A stretch of DNA of 64,000 nucleotides, from positions 1-64,000 of the forward strand of contig JAJZAL010000001.1 in NCBI GenBank assembly GCA_021799405.1, given 5' to 3'. Positions 16,602 to 24,879 of the stretch are shown here, piece by piece. Below the pieces are notes generated by a model. That model had not been told where the DNA came from. It ran no database searches and saw nothing but the letters and a program-made list of their open reading frames with translations. The first letter of the stretch is position 1. Each line of letters opens with the position of its first letter. Both the position numbers and the translations under genes were made by a program. The stretch is from Acidobacteriota bacterium (GTDB lineage: Bacteria > Acidobacteriota > Terriglobia > Terriglobales > Acidobacteriaceae).

Positions 16602-18065
16602 GTGTTGAAAGCTGGCAAGGGAAACAGGACCAGCGCCGGCTTAGGCTGTGCGCTGCTGGCGATTGCGGTCACTGCGTCGCTGCAAGCGCGGGCGCAACAG
16701 ACGGGGGGTGGAGTGTCCACGCCGCCGCCTCCGATCCAGGTGATTCAGCCGCAGATCAACAACTCGACCTACGAAGGCAGCGTGGCTGTCCCGCAGGTGA
16801 AGCCGGGGGTGATTGGGCTGTCGCTGGATGATGCGATCCAGATGGGGTTGCAGCATAACCTTGGATTGCTGCTGACGTCGCAGTCGACGCAGTCGGCGCG
16901 CGGAGCGGAACTGGATCAACTACAGGCGCTGCTGCCGACGGTGAATGGCGATATCAAGGAAGCAGAGCAGGAGACGAACCTAGAGGCGGAGGGATTGCGG
17001 ATTTCAGGGTTCCCGAAGATTATTGGGCCGTATGGGTACACGGATATACGGGGCAGCCTGAACTGGTCGCTTTTGGATTTGTCGTCGTTACAGAATTACC
17101 TGGCGGCGAAGCATGATTTTGATGCTGCGAAGTTGTCAGTGGAAGACGCGCGGCAGATGGTGGTGCTGACGGTGGGGAACGCATATCTGCGGGTGATTGC
17201 CGACAAAGCACAGATTGCCGCCGACAAGGCGGAGCTGGCGACGGCGCGGGTATCGCTGAACCAGGCGATGGACCAGCACAGCGCAGGGACTGCGCCAAAG
17301 TTGGATGTGTTGCGTGCGCGCGTGGACTACCAGACGCAAGAGCAGACATTAATTGCGGCGCAGAATGCCTTTGAGAAAGACAAGATTGCGTTGGCACGAG
17401 CGATTGGCCTACCGCTGGAGCAGAAATATGTTGCTACCGAGACAGCTCCATTTGCGCCGCTCGATCATATTGATCAGGCCCAGGCTGTGAGCGAGGCACT
17501 GGCGAGCCGGCAGGACCTGAAGGCTCTGGAGCAGAAGGTAGAAGCGGCGAAGCATGCGCGGAAGGCGGCGACGTACGAGCGGCTTCCGGTAATCAAGTTC
17601 AGCGGCAATTACGGCGATATCGGGATCAACGTCGCGAATTCGCATGGAACAGGCAATGCGGTGGGCTCGCTGGACGTGCCGATTTTCGAAGAGCCGAAGT
17701 TGCGCGGCGATGCGAAGCAGGCGCAGGCGCAGCTCGATGAGGAAGAAGCAAAGCTGAGCGACCTGCGCGGACAGATCACGCAGGATGTTGACGACAGCAT
17801 TCTGGACATTGAGTCATCTGCGAAGCAGGTGCAGGTGGCCAAAAGCAACGTGGCGCTGGCAGCGGAAGAATTGAAGGAAGCGCAGGAGCGCTATGTGGCA
17901 GGAGTATCTGACAACCTGGCGGTATCGCAGGCGCAGCAGGCACTGGCCCAGGCGGATGCGCAGTATGTGAGCAGCCTGTACGCGCACAATGTCGCGAAGC
18001 TTTCCCTGGCGCGGGCAATGGGTATCGCCGGCCGCAACTATAAGACATATCTCGGAGGGAAGTAA
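16602..18065 (+). CDS. TolC family outer-membrane efflux protein
   Basis: 487 aa with a GTG start, AGAGGA 11 bases upstream, and a signal peptide ending near residue 31 (ASLQARAQQ). Two outer-membrane-efflux repeats are visible, each a long heptad-rich helical stretch: about residues 75-290, and 300-480 with RYVAGVSDNLAVSQAQQALAQADAQYVSSLYAHNVAKLSLARAMG, a typical TolC closing segment. It should form the trimeric outer-membrane channel of an export system. Its TAA is immediately followed by the GTG of the HlyD-type gene, so the two are translationally linked. Confidence 0.92.
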   Translation: MLKAGKGNRTSAGLGCALLAIAVTASLQARAQQTGGGVSTPPPPIQVIQPQINNSTYEGSVAVPQVKPGVIGLSLDDAIQMGLQHNLGLLLTSQSTQSARGAELDQLQALLPTVNGDIKEAEQETNLEAEGLRISGFPKIIGPYGYTDIRGSLNWSLLDLSSLQNYLAAKHDFDAAKLSVEDARQMVVLTVGNAYLRVIADKAQIAADKAELATARVSLNQAMDQHSAGTAPKLDVLRARVDYQTQEQTLIAAQNAFEKDKIALARAIGLPLEQKYVATETAPFAPLDHIDQAQAVSEALASRQDLKALEQKVEAAKHARKAATYERLPVIKFSGNYGDIGINVANSHGTGNAVGSLDVPIFEEPKLRGDAKQAQAQLDEEEAKLSDLRGQITQDVDDSILDIESSAKQVQVAKSNVALAAEELKEAQERYVAGVSDNLAVSQAQQALAQADAQYVSSLYAHNVAKLSLARAMGIAGRNYKTYLGGK

Positions 18066-19325
18066 GTGGCGGATCAAAATCCTGAACAGCAGAATCGGCC
18101 GGGCGGCGGACAGCCCGCGGGGCCGCAGGAAGAGCAGCCTGAAAATCTGCAGCCTGAGAAAAAGAAGAAGAGACGGCTGATCCTGATTGTTGCGATTGTG
18201 GTGGCGGTGATCGGCGCGGGCTTGTGGTGGTGGCACTCGACCTATTACGAGGATACCGATGACGCGCAGGTCAACGGCAACCTGATCCAGATCAGCGCGC
18301 GCATCAATGGGCATGTGATTGCGGTGAATGTAGAGCAGAACGAATTCGTGAAGGCTGGACAGGTGCTGGTGAAACTCGACCCGAGCGATTACGAGACGAC
18401 GGTCGAGAAGGACGAGGCGAACCTGGCCAGCGCGAAGGCGAACCTCGAAGCCGTGGAAGTGAATATGCCCGTGGTGAACGTGAACACGAGCAGCACACTG
18501 CACTCCGCAAGCGCAGATTTGATGGGCGCCCACGATTCGGTGGCGCAGGCCGAGCGGCAACTGCAGGCATCCAAAGCGCAGGTGCTGGTGGCGCGCGCCA
18601 ACTACACCAAGGCGAAGCTGGATTTAAGGCGTTACACGCCGCTGGTCGAGAAAGATGTGATCTCAAAGCAGCAGTACGATGCGGCGGTGGCGACGGCGGC
18701 GGCTGACCAGGCTGCGCTGCAGCAGGCGGAAGCAAATGTGCAGGCCAGCGAAGAGGGCGTGCATATAGCCCACGCGCGAGTAGCACAGGCCGAAGCAAGC
18801 CTGAGAAACGCGCAGACGCGGCCGAAGCAACTGGCGATACAGAAAGCACGGATCGACCAGGCGGCGGCGCAGGTGCAGCAGGCACAGGCGGCGCTGGCGC
18901 AGGCAAAGCTGAACCTGAGCTACTGCGTGATCAAGGCTCCGACAGCGGGAATTGTGACCACCAAGAGCGTGCAGGTGGGGGAAAACTTGAGCGCGGGCCA
19001 GAACCTGATGACGCTAGTTTCGCTGGATAACCTGTGGGTGACGGCCAACTTCAAGGAAACGCAGATTGACAACATTCACCGCGGCGAACCGGTGCAGATT
19101 TCAGTGGATGCGCTGGATGGCGAGAAGTTCGCCGGGCGGGTGACGGAGATTGGCGGCGCGACGGGATCGATGCTGAGCCTGTTTCCGCCAGAGAACGCCA
19201 CAGGCAACTATGTGAAAGTGGTGCAGCGGATTCCGGTGCGCATCGACTTTACGAAGCCGAGCCAGAATAAAGATCACCGGTTACGGCCGGGGATGTCCGT
19301 CGAGCCGAGGGTCAGAGTGAAGTAA
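18066..19325 (+). CDS. HlyD/EmrA family periplasmic adaptor
   Basis: 419 aa. A charged cytoplasmic N-terminus (QPEKKKKRR) is followed by one transmembrane helix at about residues 37-55. YEDTDDAQVNGNLIQISARINGHV is the EmrA-type first biotinyl-lipoyl strand. A long coiled-coil hairpin rich in Ala and Gln spans about residues 115-290, then YCVIKAPTAGIVTTKSVQVGE closes the lipoyl domain and VTANFKETQI begins the beta-barrel. It links an inner-membrane pump to the TolC channel encoded just upstream. No MFS (EmrB) or ABC pump gene follows; a terminator comes next, so the inner-membrane partner must lie elsewhere. Confidence 0.92.
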   Translation: MADQNPEQQNRPGGGQPAGPQEEQPENLQPEKKKKRRLILIVAIVVAVIGAGLWWWHSTYYEDTDDAQVNGNLIQISARINGHVIAVNVEQNEFVKAGQVLVKLDPSDYETTVEKDEANLASAKANLEAVEVNMPVVNVNTSSTLHSASADLMGAHDSVAQAERQLQASKAQVLVARANYTKAKLDLRRYTPLVEKDVISKQQYDAAVATAAADQAALQQAEANVQASEEGVHIAHARVAQAEASLRNAQTRPKQLAIQKARIDQAAAQVQQAQAALAQAKLNLSYCVIKAPTAGIVTTKSVQVGENLSAGQNLMTLVSLDNLWVTANFKETQIDNIHRGEPVQISVDALDGEKFAGRVTEIGGATGSMLSLFPPENATGNYVKVVQRIPVRIDFTKPSQNKDHRLRPGMSVEPRVRVK

Positions 19326-19348
19326 TACGCGTCACACGTGAGAGATAA

Positions 19349-19378
19349 GGGGCGTCTGCGGACGCCCCGGTTCTTTTT
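19349..19378 (+). terminator. Intrinsic terminator after the TolC-HlyD operon
   Basis: GGGGCGTC (19349-19356), loop TGCG, GACGCCCC (19361-19368), then GGTTCTTTTT. A perfect 8-bp GC stem with a U-tract. Confidence 0.9.
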
Positions 19379-19492
19379 GAGGAGAGGGAGCCGGATCGAC
19401 GGCCGCCACGAGCCGGCGGCCCGGCCAAATCGGCGCGCTGAAAGTGCATCGAATTATGCGTACGCACAAGGCTGGCGACAAGGAGATACGGC

Positions 19493-20107
19493 ATGAGCGC
19501 GACAACGATTCCTGTTACTCGAACGAAGACGACTTCGAAGATTTCGGACATGGTGAGTCCACATCTTCGGCAGAATGCGCATGAGATCCAGCGATTCGGC
19601 ACGGTGATCCAAGAGCTGCCGATCGGGCTGGATGCGAAGGTGCGCGAGAAGGCATGCGCCTTTTTGAATGTGCTGCTGGCCGATACGATGTGCCTGCGCG
19701 ACCTGTACAAGAAGGCACATTGGCAGGTGGCAGGACCGACTTTTTACCAATTGCACCTATTGCTCGACAAGCATTACGAGGAACAGAGTGAAATGGTGGA
19801 CCTGATTGCGGAACGTATCCAGATGCTCGGCGGGGTGTCGGTGGCGATGGCGCACGACGTGGCAGAGATGGCGCGCGTGAAACGGGCCCCGCGAGGCCGC
19901 GAAGAGGCACCGGTGATGATTTCGCGGCTGCTGGAAGCGCACGAGCTGATTCTGACGGATGGCCGCAGCCGGGCGCGAGAGGCCGCAGAGCTGGGTGACG
20001 AAGGCACGAACGATCTCCTGGTGAGCAACCTGGTACGCACCAACGAGATGGAAGTGTGGTTCCTGAGCGCACATCTGGTGAACATGCCTCTGACGGATGC
20101 ACGTTAG
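19493..20107 (+). CDS. dps: Dps family ferritin-like DNA-protection protein
   Basis: 204 aa, preceded by a strong AAGGAGA. The ferroxidase segment KKAHWQVAGPTFYQLHLLLDKHYEEQSEMVDLIAERIQMLGG carries the conserved His, Asp and Glu ligands shared between subunits of Dps dodecamers. The protein is longer than E. coli Dps at both ends: an N-terminal Thr/Lys-rich tail of about 20 residues could contact DNA. It should oxidise and store iron and shield DNA under stress. It stands alone between two intrinsic terminators. Confidence 0.92.
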   Translation: MSATTIPVTRTKTTSKISDMVSPHLRQNAHEIQRFGTVIQELPIGLDAKVREKACAFLNVLLADTMCLRDLYKKAHWQVAGPTFYQLHLLLDKHYEEQSEMVDLIAERIQMLGGVSVAMAHDVAEMARVKRAPRGREEAPVMISRLLEAHELILTDGRSRAREAAELGDEGTNDLLVSNLVRTNEMEVWFLSAHLVNMPLTDAR

Positions 20108-20139
20108 AGCTGCGAGAGTATTGACGGCGGAAAATGGTG

Positions 20140-20177
20140 AAGGACCGGGCCGAGGGGTTCCGGTCCTTTGTATTTTT
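20140..20177 (+). terminator. Intrinsic terminator after dps
   Basis: AAGGACCGG (20140-20148) and CCGGTCCTT (20160-20168) form a 9-bp stem with an 11-base loop, followed by TGTATTTTT. Confidence 0.85.
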
Positions 20178-20268
20178 GGGGCGGTTCGCAACGAAAAGCC
20201 TCCGGCAACATCTATGATGAAGGCCCGGGGAATTCCAGTCTGGCCGGAGTAAGGAGGATGGCGCGCCA

Positions 20269-21222
20269 ATGGCTTTGAACTTCTTTGTCCGCCATGCCTA
20301 CTGGGTTCTGTTTTTGTGGGTGATGGTGGAGCAACTGGGGGTACCGGTGCCGAGCGCGCCGATCCTGTTGACGGCGGGGACGCTTACCGCGACGCATCAC
20401 CTTGATCTGGCGCTGGTGCTGCTGGCGGCGCTTGGCGGGAGCCTGGTGAGCGACTCGATCTGGTACTGGCTGGGCAAGCGGTACGGCGGATCGATGGTGC
20501 GACTGCTTTGCCGGCTGTCGCTTGAGAGCACGGTATGCGTGCGCAAAACCGAGGAATATTTTGCGAAGCGTGGTCCGGCTTCACTGCTGGTTGCGAAATT
20601 TGTGCCGGGCCTGGGCACGGTGGCGGCTCCGATTGCGGGCGAGACGGAGATGCCGTTTCAGTTGTTCGTGCTGTATGACGCAGCGGGGACTCTATTGTGG
20701 GCTCTGACCGTTACGCTGTGCGGCCGATTCTTTGGCGATGTGCTGCGGCGTCATCCGGATGCATTGGCGTGGGTAGGACATTCGGCGCTGCTATTGTTCG
20801 CGCTGCTGTTCGCAGGCCTGCTGCTCTGGCGGGTGGTGCAGCAGCGGATGTTCCTGCAGGAGATGCGCATGGCACGGATTTTTCCTGATGAGCTGAAGGC
20901 ACAAATGGACCGTGGCGATGAGGTTTTCATCGTGGACCTCAGGCATCCGCTGGATTATCTGCCGGATCCGCGGACGCTGCCGGGCGCGCTGATGCTATCC
21001 CCGGACAAGCTGAGGCAGCAGGTGACGCTGATTCCGAAAAATCGTGAGGTTGTGCTGTTTTGCACATGCCCGAGCGAGGCGGTATCGGTACACACTGCGC
21101 TTGAATTGCGGAAGGCTGGGGTTAGCCGCGTCCGTCCCTTATACGGTGGTTATGACGAGTGGAAGAAACGCGGGTACCCGCTGGTGGATATCGACATGGT
21201 TGAGGAGCGAGCGGAGGGATGA
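20269..21222 (+). CDS. DedA/VTT membrane protein fused to a rhodanese domain
   Basis: 317 aa. Residues 1-190 are a DedA (SNARE-associated, VTT) domain with EQLGVPVPSAPILLTAG, GGSLVSDSIWYWLGKRYGG and LVAKFVPGLGTVAAPIAGETEMPF, including the conserved F-x-P-G-x-R/G-T-like loop. After a last membrane helix (LLLFALLFAGLLLWRVV), residues about 205-310 form a cytoplasmic rhodanese domain with VFIVDLRHPLDY and the active-site loop VVLFCTCPSEAVS, whose cysteine could carry persulfide. DedA proteins act in undecaprenyl-phosphate or phospholipid translocation. The job of the fused rhodanese is unknown. Confidence 0.9.
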   Translation: MALNFFVRHAYWVLFLWVMVEQLGVPVPSAPILLTAGTLTATHHLDLALVLLAALGGSLVSDSIWYWLGKRYGGSMVRLLCRLSLESTVCVRKTEEYFAKRGPASLLVAKFVPGLGTVAAPIAGETEMPFQLFVLYDAAGTLLWALTVTLCGRFFGDVLRRHPDALAWVGHSALLLFALLFAGLLLWRVVQQRMFLQEMRMARIFPDELKAQMDRGDEVFIVDLRHPLDYLPDPRTLPGALMLSPDKLRQQVTLIPKNREVVLFCTCPSEAVSVHTALELRKAGVSRVRPLYGGYDEWKKRGYPLVDIDMVEERAEG

Positions 21223-21234
21223 GACGGGAGCGTT

Positions 21235-21261
21235 TTGACCTCGGGCGGCAACGGGTACGAT
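21235..21261 (+). promoter_or_regulatory. Weak candidate promoter of ubiD
   Basis: TTGACC at 21235-21240 and TACGAT at 21256-21261 have a short 15-base spacer. The pair would start transcription about 20 bases before the TTG start codon of ubiD. Confidence 0.28.
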
Positions 21262-21287
21262 AAGAGCAGATACTCGGAGCGAATAAA

Positions 21288-22862
21288 TTGGCCTATAACG
21301 ACTTACGCGAGTGGATGAAGGCGCTGGAACGCGCGACGGAACTGAAGCGGGTGCGCGAGAGTGTGAGCCCGATCCTGGAGATTGCGGAGATTACGGACCG
21401 TGCATCGAAGGCCGGCCGCAAGGGCGGGGTGAAGGGCTATGAGCCGGGCGGTCCGGCGCTGCTGTTTGAGAACGTGAAGGACTATCCCGGCGCAAAGGTT
21501 CTGATGAACCAGTTCGGCAGCGAGCGGCGGATGAAGCTGGCGCTGGAAGTGGAGACGCTGGATGAAATTGCAGGACGAATTCGCAATCTGCTGGAGATGA
21601 AGTCTCCCGATGGCCTGATGGAAAAGCTGAAGATGCTGCCAATGCTGGCCGAGATGGGCGCGGTTTTCCCAAAAGTGATCAAGCCAAAGGATGCAGCCTG
21701 CAAGGAGGTCATCTTGCGGGAGAACTTCAGTGTTCTGGATTTTCCGGTTCTCCAGTGCTGGCCGATGGATGGCGGGCGGTTTATTACGCTGCCGGGGGTG
21801 GTGACAAAGGATCCGAAGACGGGCCGCCGCAACATGGGCATGTACCGCATGCAGGTGTATGACGGGCAAACGACCGGCATGCACTGGCAGCGGCAGAAGA
21901 ATGCGGCCGAGCACTTGCGCGAGCGGCTGCGGACCGCTGCGGGGGAAGACAAGAGCGCGCAGGTGGAGGTGATGGCCGAGACGGCGGGCGGAACAACAAA
22001 TCTAGCCTTTGGGAATGTGAAGGCCGACCGGCTGGAAGTGGCAGTGGTGATCGGGACAGATCCGGCGACGACGTTTTCGGCGATTGTGCCGGCTCCGCCG
22101 GAGGTGGAGGAGTTCATCATTGCGGGGTTCCTGCGGCAGAAGCCGGTGGAGCTGGTGAAGTGCGAGACGGTGGACATCGAAGTGCCGGCGCACGCGGAGA
22201 TTGTGCTGGAAGGGTATGTGAATCTGCACGAGCTGCGGGCGGAGGGTCCGTTTGGCGATCACACGGGCTTTTACACGATGACGGATGATTACCCGGTGTT
22301 TCACCTAACGTGCATTACGCACCGGAAGGACCCGATTTACGCGGCGACGATTGTGGGCAAGCCTCCGATGGAGGATGCGTGGATGGGCAAGGCCGTGGAG
22401 AGGATTTTCCTGCCGCTGATGCGGTTGACGCTACCGGAGATTGTGGATGTGAATCTGCCGCCGGACGGGGTTTTCCACAATTTGATGATTGTGTCGATCA
22501 AGAAGAGCTATGCGGGGCAGGCTCGGAAGGTGATGAACGGCATCTGGTCGATGGGACAGGCGATGTTTACCAAGTGCATCATCGTGGTGGACGAGGACTG
22601 CGATGTGCAGGACCTGGGTGAAGTGACGCTCCGGGCGGCGAATAATATCGATCCGCAGCGGGACATCGAATTCACGATGGGGCCGGTGGATTCGCTGGAT
22701 CATGCGTCGCGGTTGCCGAATTACGGCAGCAAAATGGGCATAGACGCGACCCGCAAGTGGGCGGCTGAGGGGTTCAATCGGCCGTGGCCTCCGATGATTG
22801 AGATGGACAAGGCAACGAAGGCGCGGGTGGATGTGATCTGGAAGAAGCTGGGGATCGAGTAG
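21288..22862 (+). CDS. ubiD: UbiD family prenylated-FMN decarboxylase
   Basis: 524 aa with a TTG start and GGAG at about ten bases upstream. The protein is co-linear with UbiD-type 3-polyprenyl-4-hydroxybenzoate decarboxylases: AGGTTNLAFGNVKADRLEVAVVIG, then the conserved E-G-P-F-G-D-H-T-G-F-Y segment (residues about 323-333) that lies at the prenylated-FMN site, and the C-terminal WPP. In menaquinone-using acidobacteria it could act in quinone synthesis or on another aromatic acid. No ubiX flavin prenyltransferase gene is in the window. nuoI follows after a gap of about 140 bases on the same strand. Confidence 0.92.
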   Translation: MAYNDLREWMKALERATELKRVRESVSPILEIAEITDRASKAGRKGGVKGYEPGGPALLFENVKDYPGAKVLMNQFGSERRMKLALEVETLDEIAGRIRNLLEMKSPDGLMEKLKMLPMLAEMGAVFPKVIKPKDAACKEVILRENFSVLDFPVLQCWPMDGGRFITLPGVVTKDPKTGRRNMGMYRMQVYDGQTTGMHWQRQKNAAEHLRERLRTAAGEDKSAQVEVMAETAGGTTNLAFGNVKADRLEVAVVIGTDPATTFSAIVPAPPEVEEFIIAGFLRQKPVELVKCETVDIEVPAHAEIVLEGYVNLHELRAEGPFGDHTGFYTMTDDYPVFHLTCITHRKDPIYAATIVGKPPMEDAWMGKAVERIFLPLMRLTLPEIVDVNLPPDGVFHNLMIVSIKKSYAGQARKVMNGIWSMGQAMFTKCIIVVDEDCDVQDLGEVTLRAANNIDPQRDIEFTMGPVDSLDHASRLPNYGSKMGIDATRKWAAEGFNRPWPPMIEMDKATKARVDVIWKKLGIE

Positions 22863-23000
22863 CAGCGGCGGTTGGCTGATGCCGTGGGTGAAAGTGGTGA
22901 GCGCACTGGAACGATTGTTGAGTTTCCAGGGTTTAGGGCGAGTGAAAATTCCGAAGAGGGAGCAAGGTGCACGCCAGCTTGCCGTTTGTATACTGGATAC

Positions 23001-23504
23001 ATGTCGATTGTTCGGAACATAACGGGTATCGCCAAAGGCATGAGCATCACCTTTCGGGAGATGTGGCAACCAACCGAGGTTGAAAACTATCCGGATGGTC
23101 CAGGACCGATGCGTGGCGCGGTTTTTCAGGAGCGGTTCCGTGGCGGGCACCAGCTTCAGCGCGACGAAAACGGCCTGGAAAAGTGCGTGGCGTGCTTTCT
23201 ATGCGCAGCGGCGTGCCCTTCGAACTGCATTTACATCGAGGCGGCGGAAAATACGGAAGAGAAACGGATTTCCGGCGCGGAGCGATACGCGAAAGTCTAC
23301 AACATCGACTACAACCGGTGCATTTTCTGCGGTTATTGCGTGGAAGCGTGCCCGACAGATGCGATTACGCACGGGCATGGCTTTGAGCTTGCTTCGCTGA
23401 ATGCGACCAGCATGGTGATGCGGAAGGAAGACATGCTGGTTCCGTTGCCGGCAGGGAAGAAACAACTGTCAGAAGACGCGGAGCTTGCTGGAGCGGCCAA
23501 GTAA
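23001..23504 (+). CDS. nuoI: NADH-quinone oxidoreductase subunit I (isolated nuoI)
   Basis: 167 aa from the ATG at 23001; an open extension to 22872 has no similarity and is rejected. Two complete [4Fe-4S] motifs are present: C62-x2-C65-x2-C68-x3-C72 and C107-x2-C110-x2-C113-x3-C117. The N-terminal helix (IVRNITGIAKGMSITFREMW) and ENYPDGPG are typical of NuoI, the 8Fe subunit in the peripheral arm of complex I. No other nuo gene flanks it. TATACT lies exactly six bases before the ATG and there is no Shine-Dalgarno, so the mRNA may be leaderless. Confidence 0.9.
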   Translation: MSIVRNITGIAKGMSITFREMWQPTEVENYPDGPGPMRGAVFQERFRGGHQLQRDENGLEKCVACFLCAAACPSNCIYIEAAENTEEKRISGAERYAKVYNIDYNRCIFCGYCVEACPTDAITHGHGFELASLNATSMVMRKEDMLVPLPAGKKQLSEDAELAGAAK

Positions 23505-23516
23505 TCGCTACGGGTA

Positions 23517-23822
23517 ATTCACCCGGGAGCGCTGAGGAAAAGCTTTTCTACGGTTCTGGGATGGCTGCTGATCCATTCTGTCAGCAGCGAGCAATTCACA
23601 GATGAGCCTATATACGGCGGCCTGCGCTGCCATTGCGCCTTTGCGAGATCCGGCGCTTCCCTGGGTGAATGATCCATTTGAGGCAGCCTCGGAGGTGGTT
23701 ACCAAAGGCCACTGTCCCGACGATATCTTGTCGCAATTTCAGATGAAAGCTACAACAGAATCAGCAATAACGCAGATCTGGGGAACGGGGCTGGCGATAG
23801 CATCGCAGCCCCCTCTTTTTTT
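23517..23822 (+). ncRNA. Candidate structured RNA with intrinsic terminator, unknown family
   Basis: A 548-base gap after nuoI lacks a convincing gene but holds strong structure. ATTCACCC+GGGA+GCGC (23517-23532) pairs with GCGC, TCCC and GGGTGAAT (23653-23670): 16 pairs with two single bulged bases. Inside it, GCTGCTGA/TCAGCAGC (23564-23588) makes an 8-bp hairpin. A terminator with seven U residues ends the region at 23822. It could be a free small RNA or the 3' end of nuoI mRNA. I see no match to the conserved cores of RNase P, tmRNA or SRP RNA. The 5' end is not defined by a clear promoter. Confidence 0.4.
23787..23822 (+). terminator. Strong intrinsic terminator 280 bases after nuoI
   Basis: GGGGCTGGCGAT (23787-23798), loop AGC, ATCGCAGCCCC (23802-23812) with one bulged G, then CTCTTTTTTT. 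Confidence 0.88.
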
Positions 23823-24002
23823 GTATTTACGGGTGTTTTGCAACCCGGCTTTCAACCCGAAAGCCGAAGTCGGCATCTATCCCAGTCAATACTGGTTGTT
23901 GAAAAGGCAACATCCCAGCAGCCAAGACTGTGCCGTGCAATATGGACAGAACGTAACTTTTTGACCACCCCTATTGCGTGTGGGCTTCTGCCACGGGTAG
24001 TT

Positions 24003-24030
24003 TTGGGAGAATATCCGTGGTTCGTATATT
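24003..24030 (+). promoter_or_regulatory. Candidate promoter of the SYLF gene
   Basis: TTGGGA at 24003-24008 and TATATT at 24025-24030 are 16 bases apart, giving a short leader that includes the GGAG Shine-Dalgarno. I see nothing else recognisable between the terminator at 23822 and this site. Confidence 0.42.
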
Positions 24031-24052
24031 GAACTCATGACTGGAGAAAAAG

Positions 24053-24742
24053 ATGATTAAGAAAGTAGTGGCTCTCCTCTGCGTTGCAGGTTGTGCAATT
24101 CCGGCGATGGCGGCACCGAGCCGTGACCAACTGGTGGCCCGTCTGAATGCGGCCAAGACAGTGATTCAGGAGATTGAATCGGTTCCGGACAAGGCGATTC
24201 CCGAGCAGATTACGGAAAGTGCGACGTGCGTGGGCGTGGTGCCCGGGATGCTCAAGGCGGCATTCATTTTTGGCGGTGAGCACGGAGAGGGTGTTGTCAC
24301 CTGCCGTACCGGGCATGGCTGGAGCGCGCCTGTGTTTATCCAGATGACGGGCGGGTCCTGGGGACTGCAGATTGGCGGCCAGGCGACGGACCTGGTGCTG
24401 GTAGCGGTGAATCAGAAGGGATTTCAGGATCTGTTGAACAGCAAGTTCAAGATTGGCGCGGGCGCTTCAGCGGCGGCCGGGCCGGTGGGCCGCAACGCGC
24501 AGATGGCCACGAACTGGAAGATGCAGTCGGAACTGCTCACCTGGTCGCGCAGCAAGGGGTTGTTTGCCGGCATCGATCTGAACGGCACGGTGGTGGCACA
24601 GAACCGGGACGCGACAGATGCATTTTACGGCGCGCATCACTCGATGGAAGCCATTCTGAAGGGTGAGGTGCTGCCTCCGGCGGCGGCGCGGCCGTTCCTT
24701 GAGACGGTGGCTCAGTACTTCAGGGAGAGCGTGCAGCACTGA
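24053..24742 (+). CDS. Exported SYLF (Ysc84-like) lipid-binding domain protein
   Basis: 229 aa with a signal peptide ending near PAMAAPS at residue 22. The rest matches the SYLF domain: IPEQITESATCVGVVPGMLKAAFIFGGEHGEGVVTCR, WSAPVFIQMTGGSWGLQIGGQATDLVLV and KFKIGAGASAAAGPVGR are its usual blocks. SYLF domains bind phosphoinositides in eukaryotes; the bacterial exported versions are probably lipid- or membrane-associated and their role is unknown. It has its own promoter and is followed 25 bases later by an intrinsic terminator, so it is a single-gene unit. Confidence 0.88.
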   Translation: MIKKVVALLCVAGCAIPAMAAPSRDQLVARLNAAKTVIQEIESVPDKAIPEQITESATCVGVVPGMLKAAFIFGGEHGEGVVTCRTGHGWSAPVFIQMTGGSWGLQIGGQATDLVLVAVNQKGFQDLLNSKFKIGAGASAAAGPVGRNAQMATNWKMQSELLTWSRSKGLFAGIDLNGTVVAQNRDATDAFYGAHHSMEAILKGEVLPPAAARPFLETVAQYFRESVQH

Positions 24743-24767
24743 CCGGACGAGAGTTTTTCCTGCAATG

Positions 24768-24798
24768 AAGGCGGTTCCCTCGGGAATCGCCTTTTTTT
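24768..24798 (+). terminator. Intrinsic terminator after the SYLF gene
   Basis: AAGGCGGTTCCC (24768-24779) and GGGAATCGCCTT (24782-24793) form a long stem with one G-U pair, followed by a run of T to 24798. Confidence 0.88.
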
Positions 24799-24879
24799 AT
24801 CTGGGATTTAGTTTTCCGGCGTAACGGGCAGGTTTTGTTGAGGATTTACACTGACCAGAGTCCCCGGGAAGTCTGCTGG

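Noticed and set aside
23517..23822. RNase P, tmRNA or SRP RNA
   Set aside because: The conserved cores of these RNAs (for example GAGGAAAGTCCGGG, the tmRNA tRNA-like ends, or GGTCCGGAAGGAAGCAGC) are absent.
23602..23964. 120-codon plus-strand frame after nuoI
   Set aside because: A strong intrinsic terminator lies inside it, it has no Shine-Dalgarno and no recognisable protein features; the structured RNA explains the region better.
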